A stretch of 64,000 nucleotides of DNA from Aquibacillus sediminis (GCF_005870085.1 NZ_SZNM01000012.1:48085-112084), one strand, 5' to 3'; shown: positions 44,489 to 53,124, counted from the first letter of the stretch. A program made the numbers and translations. The notes: generated by a model not told the origin, from the letters alone.

Positions 44489-44938
44489 TTAAAAAATTTG
44501 TTTCTCTTCCATTTTTATTCTTCTTTGTTTTATTCCTTCAGTTTCCTCTCGTGTTGAAAGAAATTCCTCAACCTCTTCTATATCTGAAGATTTGAAAACG
44601 AACTGCTCCGAATCAAAAACAACAAATACAGGAAATTCATCAAAATCTAAAGTTTTAACATAATCATCATTTTCCCCAGGATATGACCAAAGATATGAAC
44701 CGTAATAGAGTGTACTCAAACTCTTATCACTTAATAATTCATTGAAGTCCACATCATAGTAGTCTTGAACTTCTTGAAATCCCCCAAATTTTTTATCTTC
44801 TCCAGCAACAGCGTATAACATATAGAAATCAGCGTGCGGAGAGATGACATCATTCAAATTTTCTTTCTCTGACATGTTATTGCAACCCATCATCACAAAA
44901 ACTAATAACAAACCTATTAAAAATTGTCTCAATTCCAA
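44489..44938 (-). CDS. Putative lipoprotein
   Basis: A 149-residue protein with lipobox VMMGC. Start at TTG 44938 (with a second in-frame TTG two codons later) behind AAGGG. The mature part has FPVFVVFDSEQFVFKSSDIE followed by a helix EEVEEFLSTREE, resembling the thioredoxin-like tail of other small Firmicute lipoproteins of unknown function. No catalytic CxxC. Confidence 0.68.
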   Translation of the reverse strand: MELRQFLIGLLLVFVMMGCNNMSEKENLNDVISPHADFYMLYAVAGEDKKFGGFQEVQDYYDVDFNELLSDKSLSTLYYGSYLWSYPGENDDYVKTLDFDEFPVFVVFDSEQFVFKSSDIEEVEEFLSTREETEGIKQRRIKMEEKQIF

Positions 44939-45048
44939 AATCCCTTCTCCTACATTTAGCTCCGCAATCTAACAGCTGTTAACGGAATAAGTTTATAGCT
45001 TTTATTAACTTGTTTTCTAAAAGTAGTAGGCCAATAGCTTATTGACTT

Positions 45049-45231
45049 TTATCTATTCTTAATAGCACTTATTTCTTTTTCTAAACTTTCAACTCTGCTT
45101 TTCAAATCCTGTTTAGTTTCCTTTCTAGAACGGACATATTTTGTAAATAATACGATTCCAACTACTGCCGCAATTAAAATTACAATATTGGCTAGAAGAA
45201 CTAATACAGGTAAAATCTGTTCAAATGTCAC
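45049..45231 (-). CDS. Small single-helix protein with coiled coil
   Basis: About 60 residues. GTG start (45229-45231) is chosen since AAGGGGG lies eight bases upstream. One long hydrophobic helix (LVLLANIVILIAAVVGIVLF) and a charged C-terminal coiled coil (TKQDLKSRVESLEKEISAIK). Same architecture as the 43-residue protein at 43786. Confidence 0.65.
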   Translation of the reverse strand: MTFEQILPVLVLLANIVILIAAVVGIVLFTKYVRSRKETKQDLKSRVESLEKEISAIKNR

Positions 45232-45324
45232 TAATGAGTCCCCCTTATTTAAATCCTTTAAAATAATACAAAAAAGATTCAGTTTTGCATTCGTCACTTA
45301 TTTATTAACCTGCCTCTTCACTTT

Positions 45325-45450
45325 AAGTACAGTTACTCAGAATCAATCTTATCATAAAATTCCAACAATTTATTTAAAAAGAGAGGTTCGTCTCTAATAA
45401 CTTAACGTTCCCCTTGTTGTGGTAATGTAATGCTCCTTTTACTTTAGGTA
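45325..45450. repeat. long spacer repeat, copy A (terminator-like)
   Basis: AGTTACTCAGAATCAATCTT, then ATCATAAAATTCCAACAATT, then a GAGAGG...CCCCTTG hairpin with TTTTT on its minus-strand exit, then TTGTTGTGGTAATG. Shared with 47330-47440 and 49200-49325. On the minus strand it would end transcripts coming from the right. Nothing else is seen in 45232-45532. Confidence 0.72.
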
Positions 45451-45532
45451 CACTACCTCACAGACATCAGTGCTTAAAAAATAACATCATAGCATTTATC
45501 CCGAGCCATGATGTTAATCTTTAAAAGCATTA

Positions 45533-45825
45533 CTAATTTTGGATTAATTCTAATTTTCCTTAATCAATGATAAACTGTTCATTCATTAATATATCTAGTC
45601 CTATTAGTCCAATGATTCCCCAATCATCTAAATTTCCAAAGTCTAACTTCATATCTGAGATTTCATAATTGCCTAGCTTGATAAACTCAACTGGTTTACG
45701 AAAAGAATAATCCTCATCGCCAATTCCTTAAGAGCTTACAAGAGGATCTCCATTTTCAAAGTATATGCCTATCTCATCAACAATATCAGATGAAATAACC
45801 AAATAACATCTGTAATGATATTTAG
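45533..45825 (-). pseudogene. Decayed retropepsin-like (clan AA) protease fragment
   Basis: One frame reads SSDIVDEIGIYFENGDPLVS, stop, GIGDEDYSFRKPVEFIKLGN, ISDMKLDFGNLDDWGIIGLI, GLDILMNEQFIID, stop, GKLELIQN. This is the middle and end of a small aspartyl-protease-like domain of the PerP/retropepsin type (compare 49400-49787). The N-terminal part with the catalytic DTG is missing, and there are two in-frame stops, so it is dead. It is truncated where the lipoprotein gene at 45841 begins. Confidence 0.7.
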
Positions 45826-45840
45826 ATTAATTTGTAGTTA

Positions 45841-46398
45841 CTATTTTATATAAATTTCAACATTGTCCTTATATTTAATTAAAAGGTTATCGTACAGCTC
45901 ATTTAGTTTATTTTGATACTCCGCGTCGTCTAATTGATTTGGTGTTCCTAATTCATTTTCTATATATTTTTTAGTGTATTCTCGTCTTTTTGTTGTTTTT
46001 TCAATATAAAATTCGGCATAGTCTTCTGGAGACATATCAAGTTTGTCTGCTTGTTTTTTATAAAAATTGAGTATTGGGTTTTCTTTTCCTTTTGGAGGTT
46101 CAGCGGGAAAGATGTATCCCTCTAAGGCTTCATCTACCTTGTCTGAAATGTCAATCTGCCTTTTCATTGCTTCTTGAACCATAATTTCTTCTTTAACATA
46201 ATTTCGTACGATTAGTTTTAAATTTCCATCTTCTATACTATGTAGTGACTTAATTTCACCTACAGTAATTTCCTTGTTATTCACAATTGCAGCAGATTCA
46301 TCGTTACTGTATTTGTCTTGATTACATCCAGCTAAAAACAGAATAGCTACTATGAAAATTAAGAATAATAACTTCTTGATATTCCCACCACCAATCAT
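45841..46398 (-). CDS. Lipoprotein with SurA/PrsA-like N-terminal domain
   Basis: A 185-residue protein with lipobox LAGC near residue 25. The segment AAIVNNKEITVGEIKSLHSI and the following helices (KLIVRNYVKEEIMVQEAMKR) resemble the SurA/PrsA chaperone N-domain that often lacks the isomerase part in short paralogues. The ATG at 46398 has only a weak ribosome site; the natural-looking start IKKLLFLIF begins at an ATC codon. It may help extracellular folding or be a decoy of PrsA; unproven. Confidence 0.75.
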   Translation of the reverse strand: MIGGGNIKKLLFLIFIVAILFLAGCNQDKYSNDESAAIVNNKEITVGEIKSLHSIEDGNLKLIVRNYVKEEIMVQEAMKRQIDISDKVDEALEGYIFPAEPPKGKENPILNFYKKQADKLDMSPEDYAEFYIEKTTKRREYTKKYIENELGTPNQLDDAEYQNKLNELYDNLLIKYKDNVEIYIK

Positions 46399-46693
46399 AA
46401 AAATACTTTCTACTTTTCAACAATCCAGTCCATTACTTCAACAAGAAAAGGCGAATACCCTTGTTCAGCATTCGCCACCTAAGTATAAAAAAGATTATCT
46501 TGATTGTTGAAGATCATTTTATTTTTCACTTTAAATCAACGGTCAGTCAGAATAAATACATTTTTTAAAATTGCTTTATTTTTTGTTAGTAAGCCAAGAC
46601 TGTTATAAGAGCCTATTTTTCATAGGACAAAAAACATTCACTAAACCCATTGAATATTAAGTATAGAGACTATATTTTATTGGAGGAGATTAA

Positions 46694-47197
46694 ATGTATC
46701 ATCAACAATATTATCAGCCGATGCAACAATATAATACACTCGCATGGCATGAAACATTAGAGCTACACGAATTAGTAGCATTTTCGTCAATAGGCTTGAT
46801 GAAACTAAAAAATGCTTTGGTTGAGATTCAATGTCCAACTCTAAAATCTATATATATACAAACTATTAAAGAATTAGAGATGAATATAAAAGAGTTATTA
46901 CAATTTTATCCTTCAACTCCTCGTAATGAGGATGATACTAGAGAAATGGATAAAGCTTTTTATGCTGGAGATCTTTTAGCATTCTCTAAAACTGCTGTAA
47001 GAAATTACGCTGTTGCCATTACAGAAACTGCAACACCTGAATTAAGAAACGTATTAGCGAAACAAATACAACTAGCAATTAATTGCCATGCAAGAATCTT
47101 TAATTATATGTATGAGAGAAGTTATTACCCTTCATATAATTTACCTAAACTTTTAAATAATGATGTTAACCTCGCCCAAAAAGCTTTATCTATGTAA
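46694..47197 (+). CDS. Spore coat protein, CotF-like
   Basis: A 167-residue protein of the coat F family: an N-terminal Tyr/Gln-rich tail (MYHQQYYQPMQQYN), then a four-helix bundle with WHETLELHELVAFSSIGLMK and AFYAGDLLAFSKTAVRNYAV. Such proteins (CotF, YusN-type) locate to the spore coat. GGAGGAG precedes the ATG. It is the only confident plus-strand gene in the accessory array and is followed by its own terminator, so it looks like an island independent of its neighbours. Confidence 0.88.
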   Translation: MYHQQYYQPMQQYNTLAWHETLELHELVAFSSIGLMKLKNALVEIQCPTLKSIYIQTIKELEMNIKELLQFYPSTPRNEDDTREMDKAFYAGDLLAFSKTAVRNYAVAITETATPELRNVLAKQIQLAINCHARIFNYMYERSYYPSYNLPKLLNNDVNLAQKALSM

Positions 47198-47246
47198 TTT
47201 TAGTTTTTTTCAACCGAGGTTAAGTATTCATTATCTATGCAGTATC

Positions 47247-47289
47247 AAAAGAGAGTGGAACGGTACATCCTCACCCCACTCTCTTTTAT
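47247..47289 (+). terminator. terminator after CotF-like gene
   Basis: AAAAGAGAGTGG pairs with CCACTCTCTTTT followed by ATA. Perfect 12-bp stem. Confidence 0.75.
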
Positions 47290-47329
47290 ACGATACCGAT
47301 TTTTTTCACTTACATGCTATTTTCCAGGA

Positions 47330-47440
47330 CTGTTTCTCAACTAATTTTATCATACAATTCTAACAATTTAATTAGAAAGAGAGGAACGTCACCAATAATT
47401 TGACGTTCCTCTTGTTGTGGTAATGCACCCGTTTATGAAA
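47330..47440. repeat. long spacer repeat, copy B
   Basis: Contains ATTTTATCATACAATTCTAA, then AGAGGAACGTCA and TGACGTTCCTCT (perfect 12-bp stem), then TTGTTGTGGTAATGCACCCG. Same family as 45325 and 49200. Confidence 0.75.
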
Positions 47441-47451
47441 TAAGCTAAAGG

Positions 47452-47628
47452 CTATTTTTTATATCTTTTTACAAATTGTATAAACCAATATAATGCTACC
47501 CAAGGCAGTATATAACGAGTTACCCATTCAAAAAAATTGATAATAATAGCGATACCATCATAATTTAATAAATTTAGAACAATAAAAATTAAAACTAATC
47601 CAATTGTACCGTACAATGAATATTTCAT
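47452..47628 (-). CDS. Small membrane protein, FEW...LPW...LYW family (member 2)
   Basis: 58 residues, two helices (LYGTIGLVLIFIVLNLLN and ILPWVALYWFIQFV), ending KRYKK. ATG at 47628 behind GAAGGGG. Shares the FEW-x-T-x2-hLP-W-x2-LYW pattern with the gene at 33683, which lies outside the array. Function unknown. Confidence 0.75.
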   Translation of the reverse strand: MKYSLYGTIGLVLIFIVLNLLNYDGIAIIINFFEWVTRYILPWVALYWFIQFVKRYKK

Positions 47629-47767
47629 AAAAACCCCTTCCCACTTCAATGTCTACTTCTTCCAAAATCCTACTCATTACTTCAACAAGAACAGGCGAAT
47701 ATCCTTATTATACAATCGCAATCCGTTAGCGAAAGAGTCATCTCAAAATACTTTTTTAAACTTTATT

Positions 47768-48328
47768 TCAATGTACATCTATTACCTTTCCATTTTCATC
47801 AATCAATTCATACTCGATATTAGCAGCATTTGAATAACTATCCCCGATTGGAATGAGAAATACGTCTCCTTCCAATGACGCATTATAATTTTTAACGCTA
47901 TTATTATTTGTTAGTTTCACGATTACCTCTTTTATGTTTTCAGGGCTATTGACCTTTCCATTCAAATACTTATCTCCTGTATCAACATGAGTAAATTCCT
48001 GTACTCTAACTGGAGGTTCTGCTTTTCCTAAAGCCATTGAAACTTCTCCATTTCCTTCTTCTCGCTTATATTTATCATTTTTGATTTCATACGGAATTAT
48101 AAGAACTCTGTCAGCTTGTTCATTGTCATCATGTTTACTTAGTGATACGGCAATTTCCTCTTTAGGTCTGTCTATTAAAATCTCATGTGTCCAATCACTT
48201 TCCACGGCATTTAAGGCTGCTTCTAACGATGAATAATATTCTTTAGATTCTTGTGATTCACACGCTGATAACACTAATAAGATAATTATAAAGAGTATCA
48301 TTACGGATAATAGTTGGTTACTTTTCAC
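47768..48328 (-). CDS. Putative lipoprotein
   Basis: A 186-residue protein with lipobox VLSAC. GTG at 48328 is the start supported by AAAAGGAGTGATAC; the TTG further up lies before the ribosome site. The mature part begins KEYYSSLEAALNAVESDWTH and continues with beta-rich ADRVLIIPYEIKNDKYKREE and ends ANIEYELIDENGKVIDVH, reminiscent of small Bacillus lipoproteins of unknown function. Confidence 0.72.
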   Translation of the reverse strand: MKSNQLLSVMILFIIILLVLSACESQESKEYYSSLEAALNAVESDWTHEILIDRPKEEIAVSLSKHDDNEQADRVLIIPYEIKNDKYKREEGNGEVSMALGKAEPPVRVQEFTHVDTGDKYLNGKVNSPENIKEVIVKLTNNNSVKNYNASLEGDVFLIPIGDSYSNAANIEYELIDENGKVIDVH

Positions 48329-48465
48329 TGTATCACTCCTTTTCAATAAGACTAAGGTAATAATGGCTTATCGCGTGCGCTATCCTGCTCCTTTACTTAA
48401 TGCGGGCAATGCCAAAAAATAACATCACAGTCCTTGGTAAGACCTTACTATTTCTGATGTTGCTA

Positions 48466-49152
48466 TCAATCATTAAAAATTAAGTTAATTTCTCTTTCAA
48501 ACTCATATATCCCCTCTTGCATTTGTTCAATCACACGGATCCAATCTTTGTTGTGGATCGTGCCTTCACGGTATGTATCAAAATATTCATCCTTCGTTGG
48601 GGGTGTTTGTTCACCTTTAACTACTCCATATTGTGTATCGACCATATTAGATTTAGGAATGTGTATACCTTTTATGTTTTCTGCCAATGCATCAACCCAA
48701 ACGTCATTAACTTTTTTCATCATAGTAAACTGTTCTAGCTTTTCATCTGTCAGCTCAATCACTTCCACTTCTTCATCCTCTGGTGTCATTCGTCTGATAA
48801 AATAATGAAAGTCACTCGCTAAATACACTGGATAAGGGTGAATATTATAATCAGATGTGTCTATTTTATTAAACGAACGTGCCATGTCTACCATCTTACC
48901 ACCGTGTTTTCTCATTTGTTCATACTTATCTTTCATGTTTTCTAATTGTGTCATTGTTATTTCTTCTTCTGCTATAACTTCATCTAACATATAACCATTA
49001 ATGATGGTTGATGAAGAAAATTTCGACATATGATTCAACAATTCCAACGAAAGATAATCTTCATAATTTTTATTTTCCAAATACTGTATCGTAGAAAAAA
49101 TAACGATCACTACTACTGCGATAAGCATACCAATTGTTTTTTTATGTTTCAT
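48466..49152 (-). CDS. Membrane-anchored helical protein of unknown function
   Basis: A 228-residue protein with one N-terminal helix (IGMLIAVVVIVIFSTIQYL) and an external, mostly helical, acidic domain. YEDYLSLELLNHMSKFSSST and VIEQMQEGIYEFEREINLIF are its end helices. Its style matches the shorter protein at 52003 (helical, membrane-anchored, similar length of central helices), though I see no clear shared motif. GGAAGGTGG precedes the ATG. Confidence 0.7.
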   Translation of the reverse strand: MKHKKTIGMLIAVVVIVIFSTIQYLENKNYEDYLSLELLNHMSKFSSSTIINGYMLDEVIAEEEITMTQLENMKDKYEQMRKHGGKMVDMARSFNKIDTSDYNIHPYPVYLASDFHYFIRRMTPEDEEVEVIELTDEKLEQFTMMKKVNDVWVDALAENIKGIHIPKSNMVDTQYGVVKGEQTPPTKDEYFDTYREGTIHNKDWIRVIEQMQEGIYEFEREINLIFND

Positions 49153-49199
49153 TTAACCACCTTCCCACTGAGAAAAGTATTGAAAAACCAGTATTTGAT

Positions 49200-49325
49200 A
49201 AAGGGAATTACAGCTACTCAGAATGAGCTTATCATAAAATTCCAACAATTGAGTTAAAAAGAGAGGAACGCCTCCAATAATTTGATGTTCCTCTTGTTGT
49301 GGTAATTCAGCCGTTAATTTAAGTT
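49200..49325. repeat. long spacer repeat, copy C
   Basis: TTACAGCTACTCAGAATGAG, then ATCATAAAATTCCAACAATT, then GAGAGGAACG...GTTCCTCTTG and TTGTTGTGGTAATTCAGCCG. Closest to copy A at its left part and to copy B at its hairpin. TTTTT on the minus-strand exit makes it terminator-like. Confidence 0.75.
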
Positions 49326-49399
49326 AAGTTCTTCACAAGTTCAAACATATTAAAATAGAAACCTACTATAAGCTACTATTAGAATTACTTCCAGAAGTT

Positions 49400-49787
49400 T
49401 TATTTTATTATTACTTGCATGTTCTCAAAATCTATAATTAAGTTAGACTTCGTCATAAAATCGACTCCTAGAATACCATTAAATCCATATGTTTCTTTTG
49501 TGATGCTTAGCTGTAGTTAAAATGAATCCATTCTATAGTGCATCTATTTCTAAATCATATACAGTTTGTTCTTAGCAAAGTTCACTTTCGCCACCAACAC
49601 CGTACATTCTTTTAGGTCTACCATTTTTACGGTCTATGGTAAGTCCCACTCCTTCCACTTCATCAGTATCAAAAATGGTTGTTGAGCCCCCTGTATCCAA
49701 AAGAACATTTTCCAAAAATATTGTATTACCTTTATATACAAGAGAAACAGAGACTATTGGCAAACCTTCCTGCATACTAATTTTCAT
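49400..49787 (-). pseudogene. Retropepsin-like aspartyl protease, broken
   Basis: The first 71 codons are intact and contain the catalytic LLDTGGSTTIFD (DTG) motif and RMYGVGGESE. Then in-frame stops follow at ELC-stop and DAL-stop, and the C-terminal part continues in another frame as ETYGFNGILGVDFMTKSNLI. The family is small, single-domain clan AA proteases (retropepsin/PerP fold). The start overlaps the upstream gene by ATGA, so it was translated together with it. Dead or truncated. Confidence 0.8.
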
Positions 49788-50047
49788 TGGAGTCGTCTCC
49801 TAACCCCTATAAATTTTTGTTCCTCAACTTCAAGTGTTTCAATGTCAGTATGGAAAATATAATATTCACGTGAGGGTTCGGCTAGATGTAGCTTTTTGTA
49901 TTCTTTCCATGCAGTTGTTGAATCGGGGAAGTTTGAAATAACTGATAGTTCGTCAGGATATCGAATGGAATTGTCTGAGTATGCAGAGATGGCTTCTACT
50001 AGGACCCACTGCTCTGGAAATTGTTTACGAACCTGTTCCCATTTCAT
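49784..50047 (-). CDS. Partner protein of retropepsin-like protease
   Basis: An 87-residue soluble protein starting MKWEQVRKQFPEQWVLVEAI, followed by DELSVISNFPDSTTAWKEYK and YYIFHTD. Proteins of this look (MKW at the start, P-x-x-W/F-V, an E, and a YxxHT near the end) occur directly upstream of retropepsin-like genes in many bacteria; I know of no assigned function. GGAGGTG precedes the ATG and the stop overlaps the protease start. This half is intact while the protease half is broken. Confidence 0.78.
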   Translation of the reverse strand: MKWEQVRKQFPEQWVLVEAISAYSDNSIRYPDELSVISNFPDSTTAWKEYKKLHLAEPSREYYIFHTDIETLEVEEQKFIGVRRRLQ

Positions 50048-50159
50048 TTTTATGGCACCTCCATTGATTCTTTATAGCAAGTATATCACCTTTTATTTAA
50101 TAGAGATAATCTCTTGGTCTGAAACACTTCCATTACTTTATATATAATTCCTACCACTC

Positions 50160-50307
50160 TTATTGAATGTTAGTATTTATGTATCCTAAATTATCAGATA
50201 TACTTTTAAATACATCTATCAATTCTTTAATTTGTTAGCCGATCAATACCAAACTTACAGCAATTACTAATAAAATTATAACTTTTGAATAATTCCTTGC
50301 TTCCCAT
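50160..50307 (-). pseudogene. Frameshifted copy of 48-residue membrane protein
   Basis: Nearly the same DNA as the intact gene at 60783-60929, including flanks (50146-50399 against 60770-61019). It has one extra base after TTCAAAA near codon 8, which shifts the frame, and carries other small changes. Ribosome site is weakened (AAGAGGATTAAC). Confidence 0.8.
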
Positions 50308-50432
50308 GTTAATCCTCTTATTTATAATTGGGTTTATTCCGTTCTACTGCCACTTTAACACAATAAGGGCTTTATCCCTTGTACCAGATAAGCATCCCAA
50401 TAGTTTAAGTACACTTTTTCACAAAGCCTATT

Positions 50433-50873
50433 TTAATTTAATGTCTTCTTTGTAAATTCTTCATTGCTAAAGTTTTCTAATATATTCTCTGTTCTAGTTG
50501 CCTTTCTGACCTTTCCGTCCTCAAAATATTCAACAATTACTTTTCTTCGGTCTTCAAATAAGTAGTCAATTGTTATTCCCTTAATACCACCAAATTCAGT
50601 TTCTGTTATTTGTAGTATCTTACTGTTTTCAGGAACAAACTTTTCAAAAGGTTTTATGTCATATGTTTTTACATTTGCACTAATTACTTTATTTGGTCTA
50701 AGTTTATCCGCTAAACTAAACACATCTTTATACATGCTTTTTTCATTACTAATATCGACAAGTTCCTTTTCATCTTCTGTTAATTCTTCATTCTGATTGG
50801 TTGTGGCATTAGTACAACCAAATAATATTAAGATAAGAAGAAATATAATACTTACCAATATATTTTTTCTCAC
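50433..50873 (-). CDS. Putative lipoprotein
   Basis: A 146-residue protein, GTG start (50871-50873) behind AAAGGATGG, signal peptide with lipobox LFGC. The mature part has an acidic helix (ELTEDEKELVDISNEKSMYK) and a beta segment (GIKGITIDYLFEDRRKVIVE, then FEDGKVRKATRT). Not recognised. One of at least five lipoproteins in the array. Confidence 0.72.
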   Translation of the reverse strand: MRKNILVSIIFLLILILFGCTNATTNQNEELTEDEKELVDISNEKSMYKDVFSLADKLRPNKVISANVKTYDIKPFEKFVPENSKILQITETEFGGIKGITIDYLFEDRRKVIVEYFEDGKVRKATRTENILENFSNEEFTKKTLN

Positions 50874-51002
50874 TATACCATCCTTTCATTATTTTTGCTT
50901 AGGGAAATAATTTCTTTCTAGTCCTTGTTGTAGCATTCTGCCATTTAGCTCAAGAGCGATTGCTTTATTGCTATCGCTTCCGTTAGCATAATAAACATTT
51001 TC

Positions 51003-51395
51003 TTATTTTAGACTTATTGTTTCTCCAATTAAAATTTGTTTTACAATGGGAAATTCCCCAGATAATATTCCTTCTATCGTTTCCTCTGTCATTTCAGCAC
51101 CATCTTTACTAACTGCAATAACTGCTACTGCAGATGTATTACTATTAGCTGGTAATTTTCCTATTACATTTTTACTAATAAGTGCGTCTTGTATATATGA
51201 AGGAAAAACGAATGTGTAATAGTAATCTTCATCCGAATAATTGCTAATTTCGTAATCTAGTTCCAGTTGAAATTCTTTTTCCGATTCAGTTACTTTACTT
51301 TCAGATTTTGTTACCTCATAGGCTTTATCTTCACTGCAAGCAGTTAGTACAATACAAATTAAAAGAATTAGTGAAAATAAAATATTCCTCTTTGC
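51003..51395 (-). pseudogene. Lipoprotein gene without a usable start
   Basis: A 130-residue open frame beginning AKRNILFSLILLICIVLTAC (lipobox LTAC) and continuing KEFQLELDYEISNYSDEDYY and TSAVAVIAVSKDGAEMTEE. It has no ATG, GTG or TTG at its head. GGAGGGGAGTAAC-TTG stands just upstream but in another frame; one missing base (TTG-GCA to TTGCA) would explain it. Either a start-codon frameshift or a CTT start. The protein itself looks sound and is not named. Confidence 0.65.
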
Positions 51396-51677
51396 AAGTT
51401 ACTCCCCTCCACAAATCTTTTATGAAACTTTTATATTTCAAAAAAACAGATATTTTCTAGTAATGCACCCTATAGCGGAAGATGCAATGCCTAATATTGA
51501 ACTTTAACAATAGCTCTTTTTGTATAGTTTCATTTATTTTAATTTGTACGTTCAATGGTATCTAAATAATGATTATCTATAACCGCCATTTGGGTTGTTT
51601 TATTTGATACAACAAATTCCAAATGCACTAATTGTTTCTGTTTCACCTTTTTTAGTATTGGGTGTAAAGAAATGTAC

Positions 51678-51857
51678 TTAAAAAATAATAGCTAGTAAAC
51701 ACAAAACAAATAAAATTATTGCTAAAATAAACTGCATAACAGCACGTTGTATATCTTCCTCTTGTTCAGCCTTCTTAATTTTTTTAATGTATTTTTTGAA
51801 CTGTGAAAAAAATGTAATTAATAAGAAAATTAAGAAAAATATTTCGAAATTAGTCAA
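51678..51857 (-). CDS. Small two-helix protein with charged linker (member 1)
   Basis: 59 residues, TTG start (51855-51857) behind GGAGAG at a long distance. Helix FEIFFLIFLLITFFSQF, a linker KKYIKKIKKAEQEEDIQRAV, then FILAIILFVLCLLAIIF to the very end. Same length and layout as the gene at 63471 (linker RRDMRKAEAEEEIRNV), so a paralogous pair. Upstream (51860-52002) and in 51398-51677 there are only gene fragments. Confidence 0.62.
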   Translation of the reverse strand: MTNFEIFFLIFLLITFFSQFKKYIKKIKKAEQEEDIQRAVMQFILAIILFVLCLLAIIF

Positions 51858-52002
51858 TTAATTCACACTCTCCATTCAATATCGCTACTAGTTAATTCGG
51901 ATTTCCAATTATTGTTGAACTGACCTCGTGTTAGCTGTTGATCGCCTTGTTCAACTCTTTGCATCCGTTACTTTAAGTATGTTAGTTCCCATACAATGAA
52001 AA

Positions 52003-52491
52003 TTAAAGTTCTAAATTTTGAATTGTTCTGTTCAAATTTTCAGGGTCTTTATAATAACCTTCGTGAATTTTTCCAATTTGTTCAAACCTTTGATGTAATT
52101 CAGATATTTTACTAATGTTTTGAGGGGAATTTATATCCATCTCTATAAGTTCTTCTACATCTACGCTATCAATATATTCTTTGAGTTCTGTGAAATCAAC
52201 ACGACTATCCTCATACTTAAATGCCAAGTAATTCACCCACGTCTTAGCACCTCTGATATAAGTGGACGCGCGATGCACCTCATCCAAAAATACCTCTTTA
52301 TTGTCTTGATTATCTAAGGCATCTTCTAAATATTCTGAAGTACCTCGGGAGTGTTGAAAGAAATAATACCCAGCTTCCACAATACTTCTACCTTCCTTTT
52401 GAATATCTCTAATCTCATCGTCAACAAACACACCAGCAAAGACAACAGTAATTAGTATAAAAAATTTTATGACCCTACTTTTCTTCCACAT
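52003..52491 (-). CDS. Membrane-anchored helical protein of unknown function
   Basis: A 162-residue protein with an N-terminal helix (VIKFFILITVVFAGVFV) and an external helical domain, with AGYYFFQHSRGTSEYLEDAL and EVHRASTYIRGAKTWVNYLA. Start at 52491 behind AAAGGTGGAG. No cysteine, no lipobox. General likeness in layout to the 228-residue protein at 48466. Confidence 0.7.
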   Translation of the reverse strand: MWKKSRVIKFFILITVVFAGVFVDDEIRDIQKEGRSIVEAGYYFFQHSRGTSEYLEDALDNQDNKEVFLDEVHRASTYIRGAKTWVNYLAFKYEDSRVDFTELKEYIDSVDVEELIEMDINSPQNISKISELHQRFEQIGKIHEGYYKDPENLNRTIQNLEL

Positions 52492-52653
52492 AAGTAACTC
52501 CACCTTTGGATTAGACCGATGATTTTATAATAACAATCTACTCTACCAATTTTATTTTCACCACAGTTCTACTCTTTTTTGATATAACCTGCTCCGATGG
52601 CAAAATAAGCGTTCATCTTTGTTCCCAAAACGCTACCTTTAGTTCAATATCAG

Positions 52654-52851
52654 CTAATCTATATCCTTTTTTAACTTGATTTCCCTGTATATAGAAATCG
52701 CAAAATAACAAGAAAGTAAAGCAAAGGTTACATACTTTGAAGAGTTATAATAGGCTAAATCATAGCCATTGAAATAACAATAAGCGATAAAGCTAACATG
52801 AAGTATTCCAACAATAAGAAATAACTTTTCGAAGAATTTTAATACTTTCAT
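52654..52851 (-). CDS. Small two-helix membrane protein
   Basis: 65 residues: LFLIVGILHVSFIAYCYFNG and YVTFALLSCYFAISIYREI, ending in a basic tail KLKKDID. AAAGGGGG precedes the ATG. Fully typical of the array members; no family known to me. Confidence 0.68.
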   Translation of the reverse strand: MKVLKFFEKLFLIVGILHVSFIAYCYFNGYDLAYYNSSKYVTFALLSCYFAISIYREIKLKKDID

Positions 52852-52887
52852 AGCAACCCCCTTTTTTGGATAAGCACCCTAGCTAAT

Positions 52888-53124
52888 TTATTCTTTCATC
52901 AGATAGTCGATAAAACTCCCTGCAATCATTCCCATAAATACATTTAGTATTGGAAAAGGTTCAATTTGTTGTGAAAATATTACTCCGATAACTCCAAATA
53001 TAATTGTGTTTTTAACTTTCGAAATTGGTGTAATAAAAGGAATTACTCTTAAACTTTCAAACATAAAAGGTGCAAAGTAAAGCGACACAATCGCAAGAAT
53101 TAACAAAATAAACAACAAATCCAT
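52888..53124 (-). CDS. Small membrane protein
   Basis: 78 residues with a first helix LLFILLILAIVSLYFAPFMF, a polar link, and a glycine-rich second part (NTIIFGVIGVIFSQQI, NVFMGMIAGSFIDYLMKE). Start at 53124 because GGGAGGGGG precedes it; a further in-frame start upstream lacks a ribosome site. Confidence 0.68.
   Translation of the reverse strand: MDLLFILLILAIVSLYFAPFMFESLRVIPFITPISKVKNTIIFGVIGVIFSQQIEPFPILNVFMGMIAGSFIDYLMKE

Noticed and set aside
51540..51677. A minus-strand frame with YISLHPILKKVKQKQLVHLE and TQMAVIDNHYLDTIER
   Set aside because: It looks like the end of some gene but has a stop just upstream and no start; too little to call.
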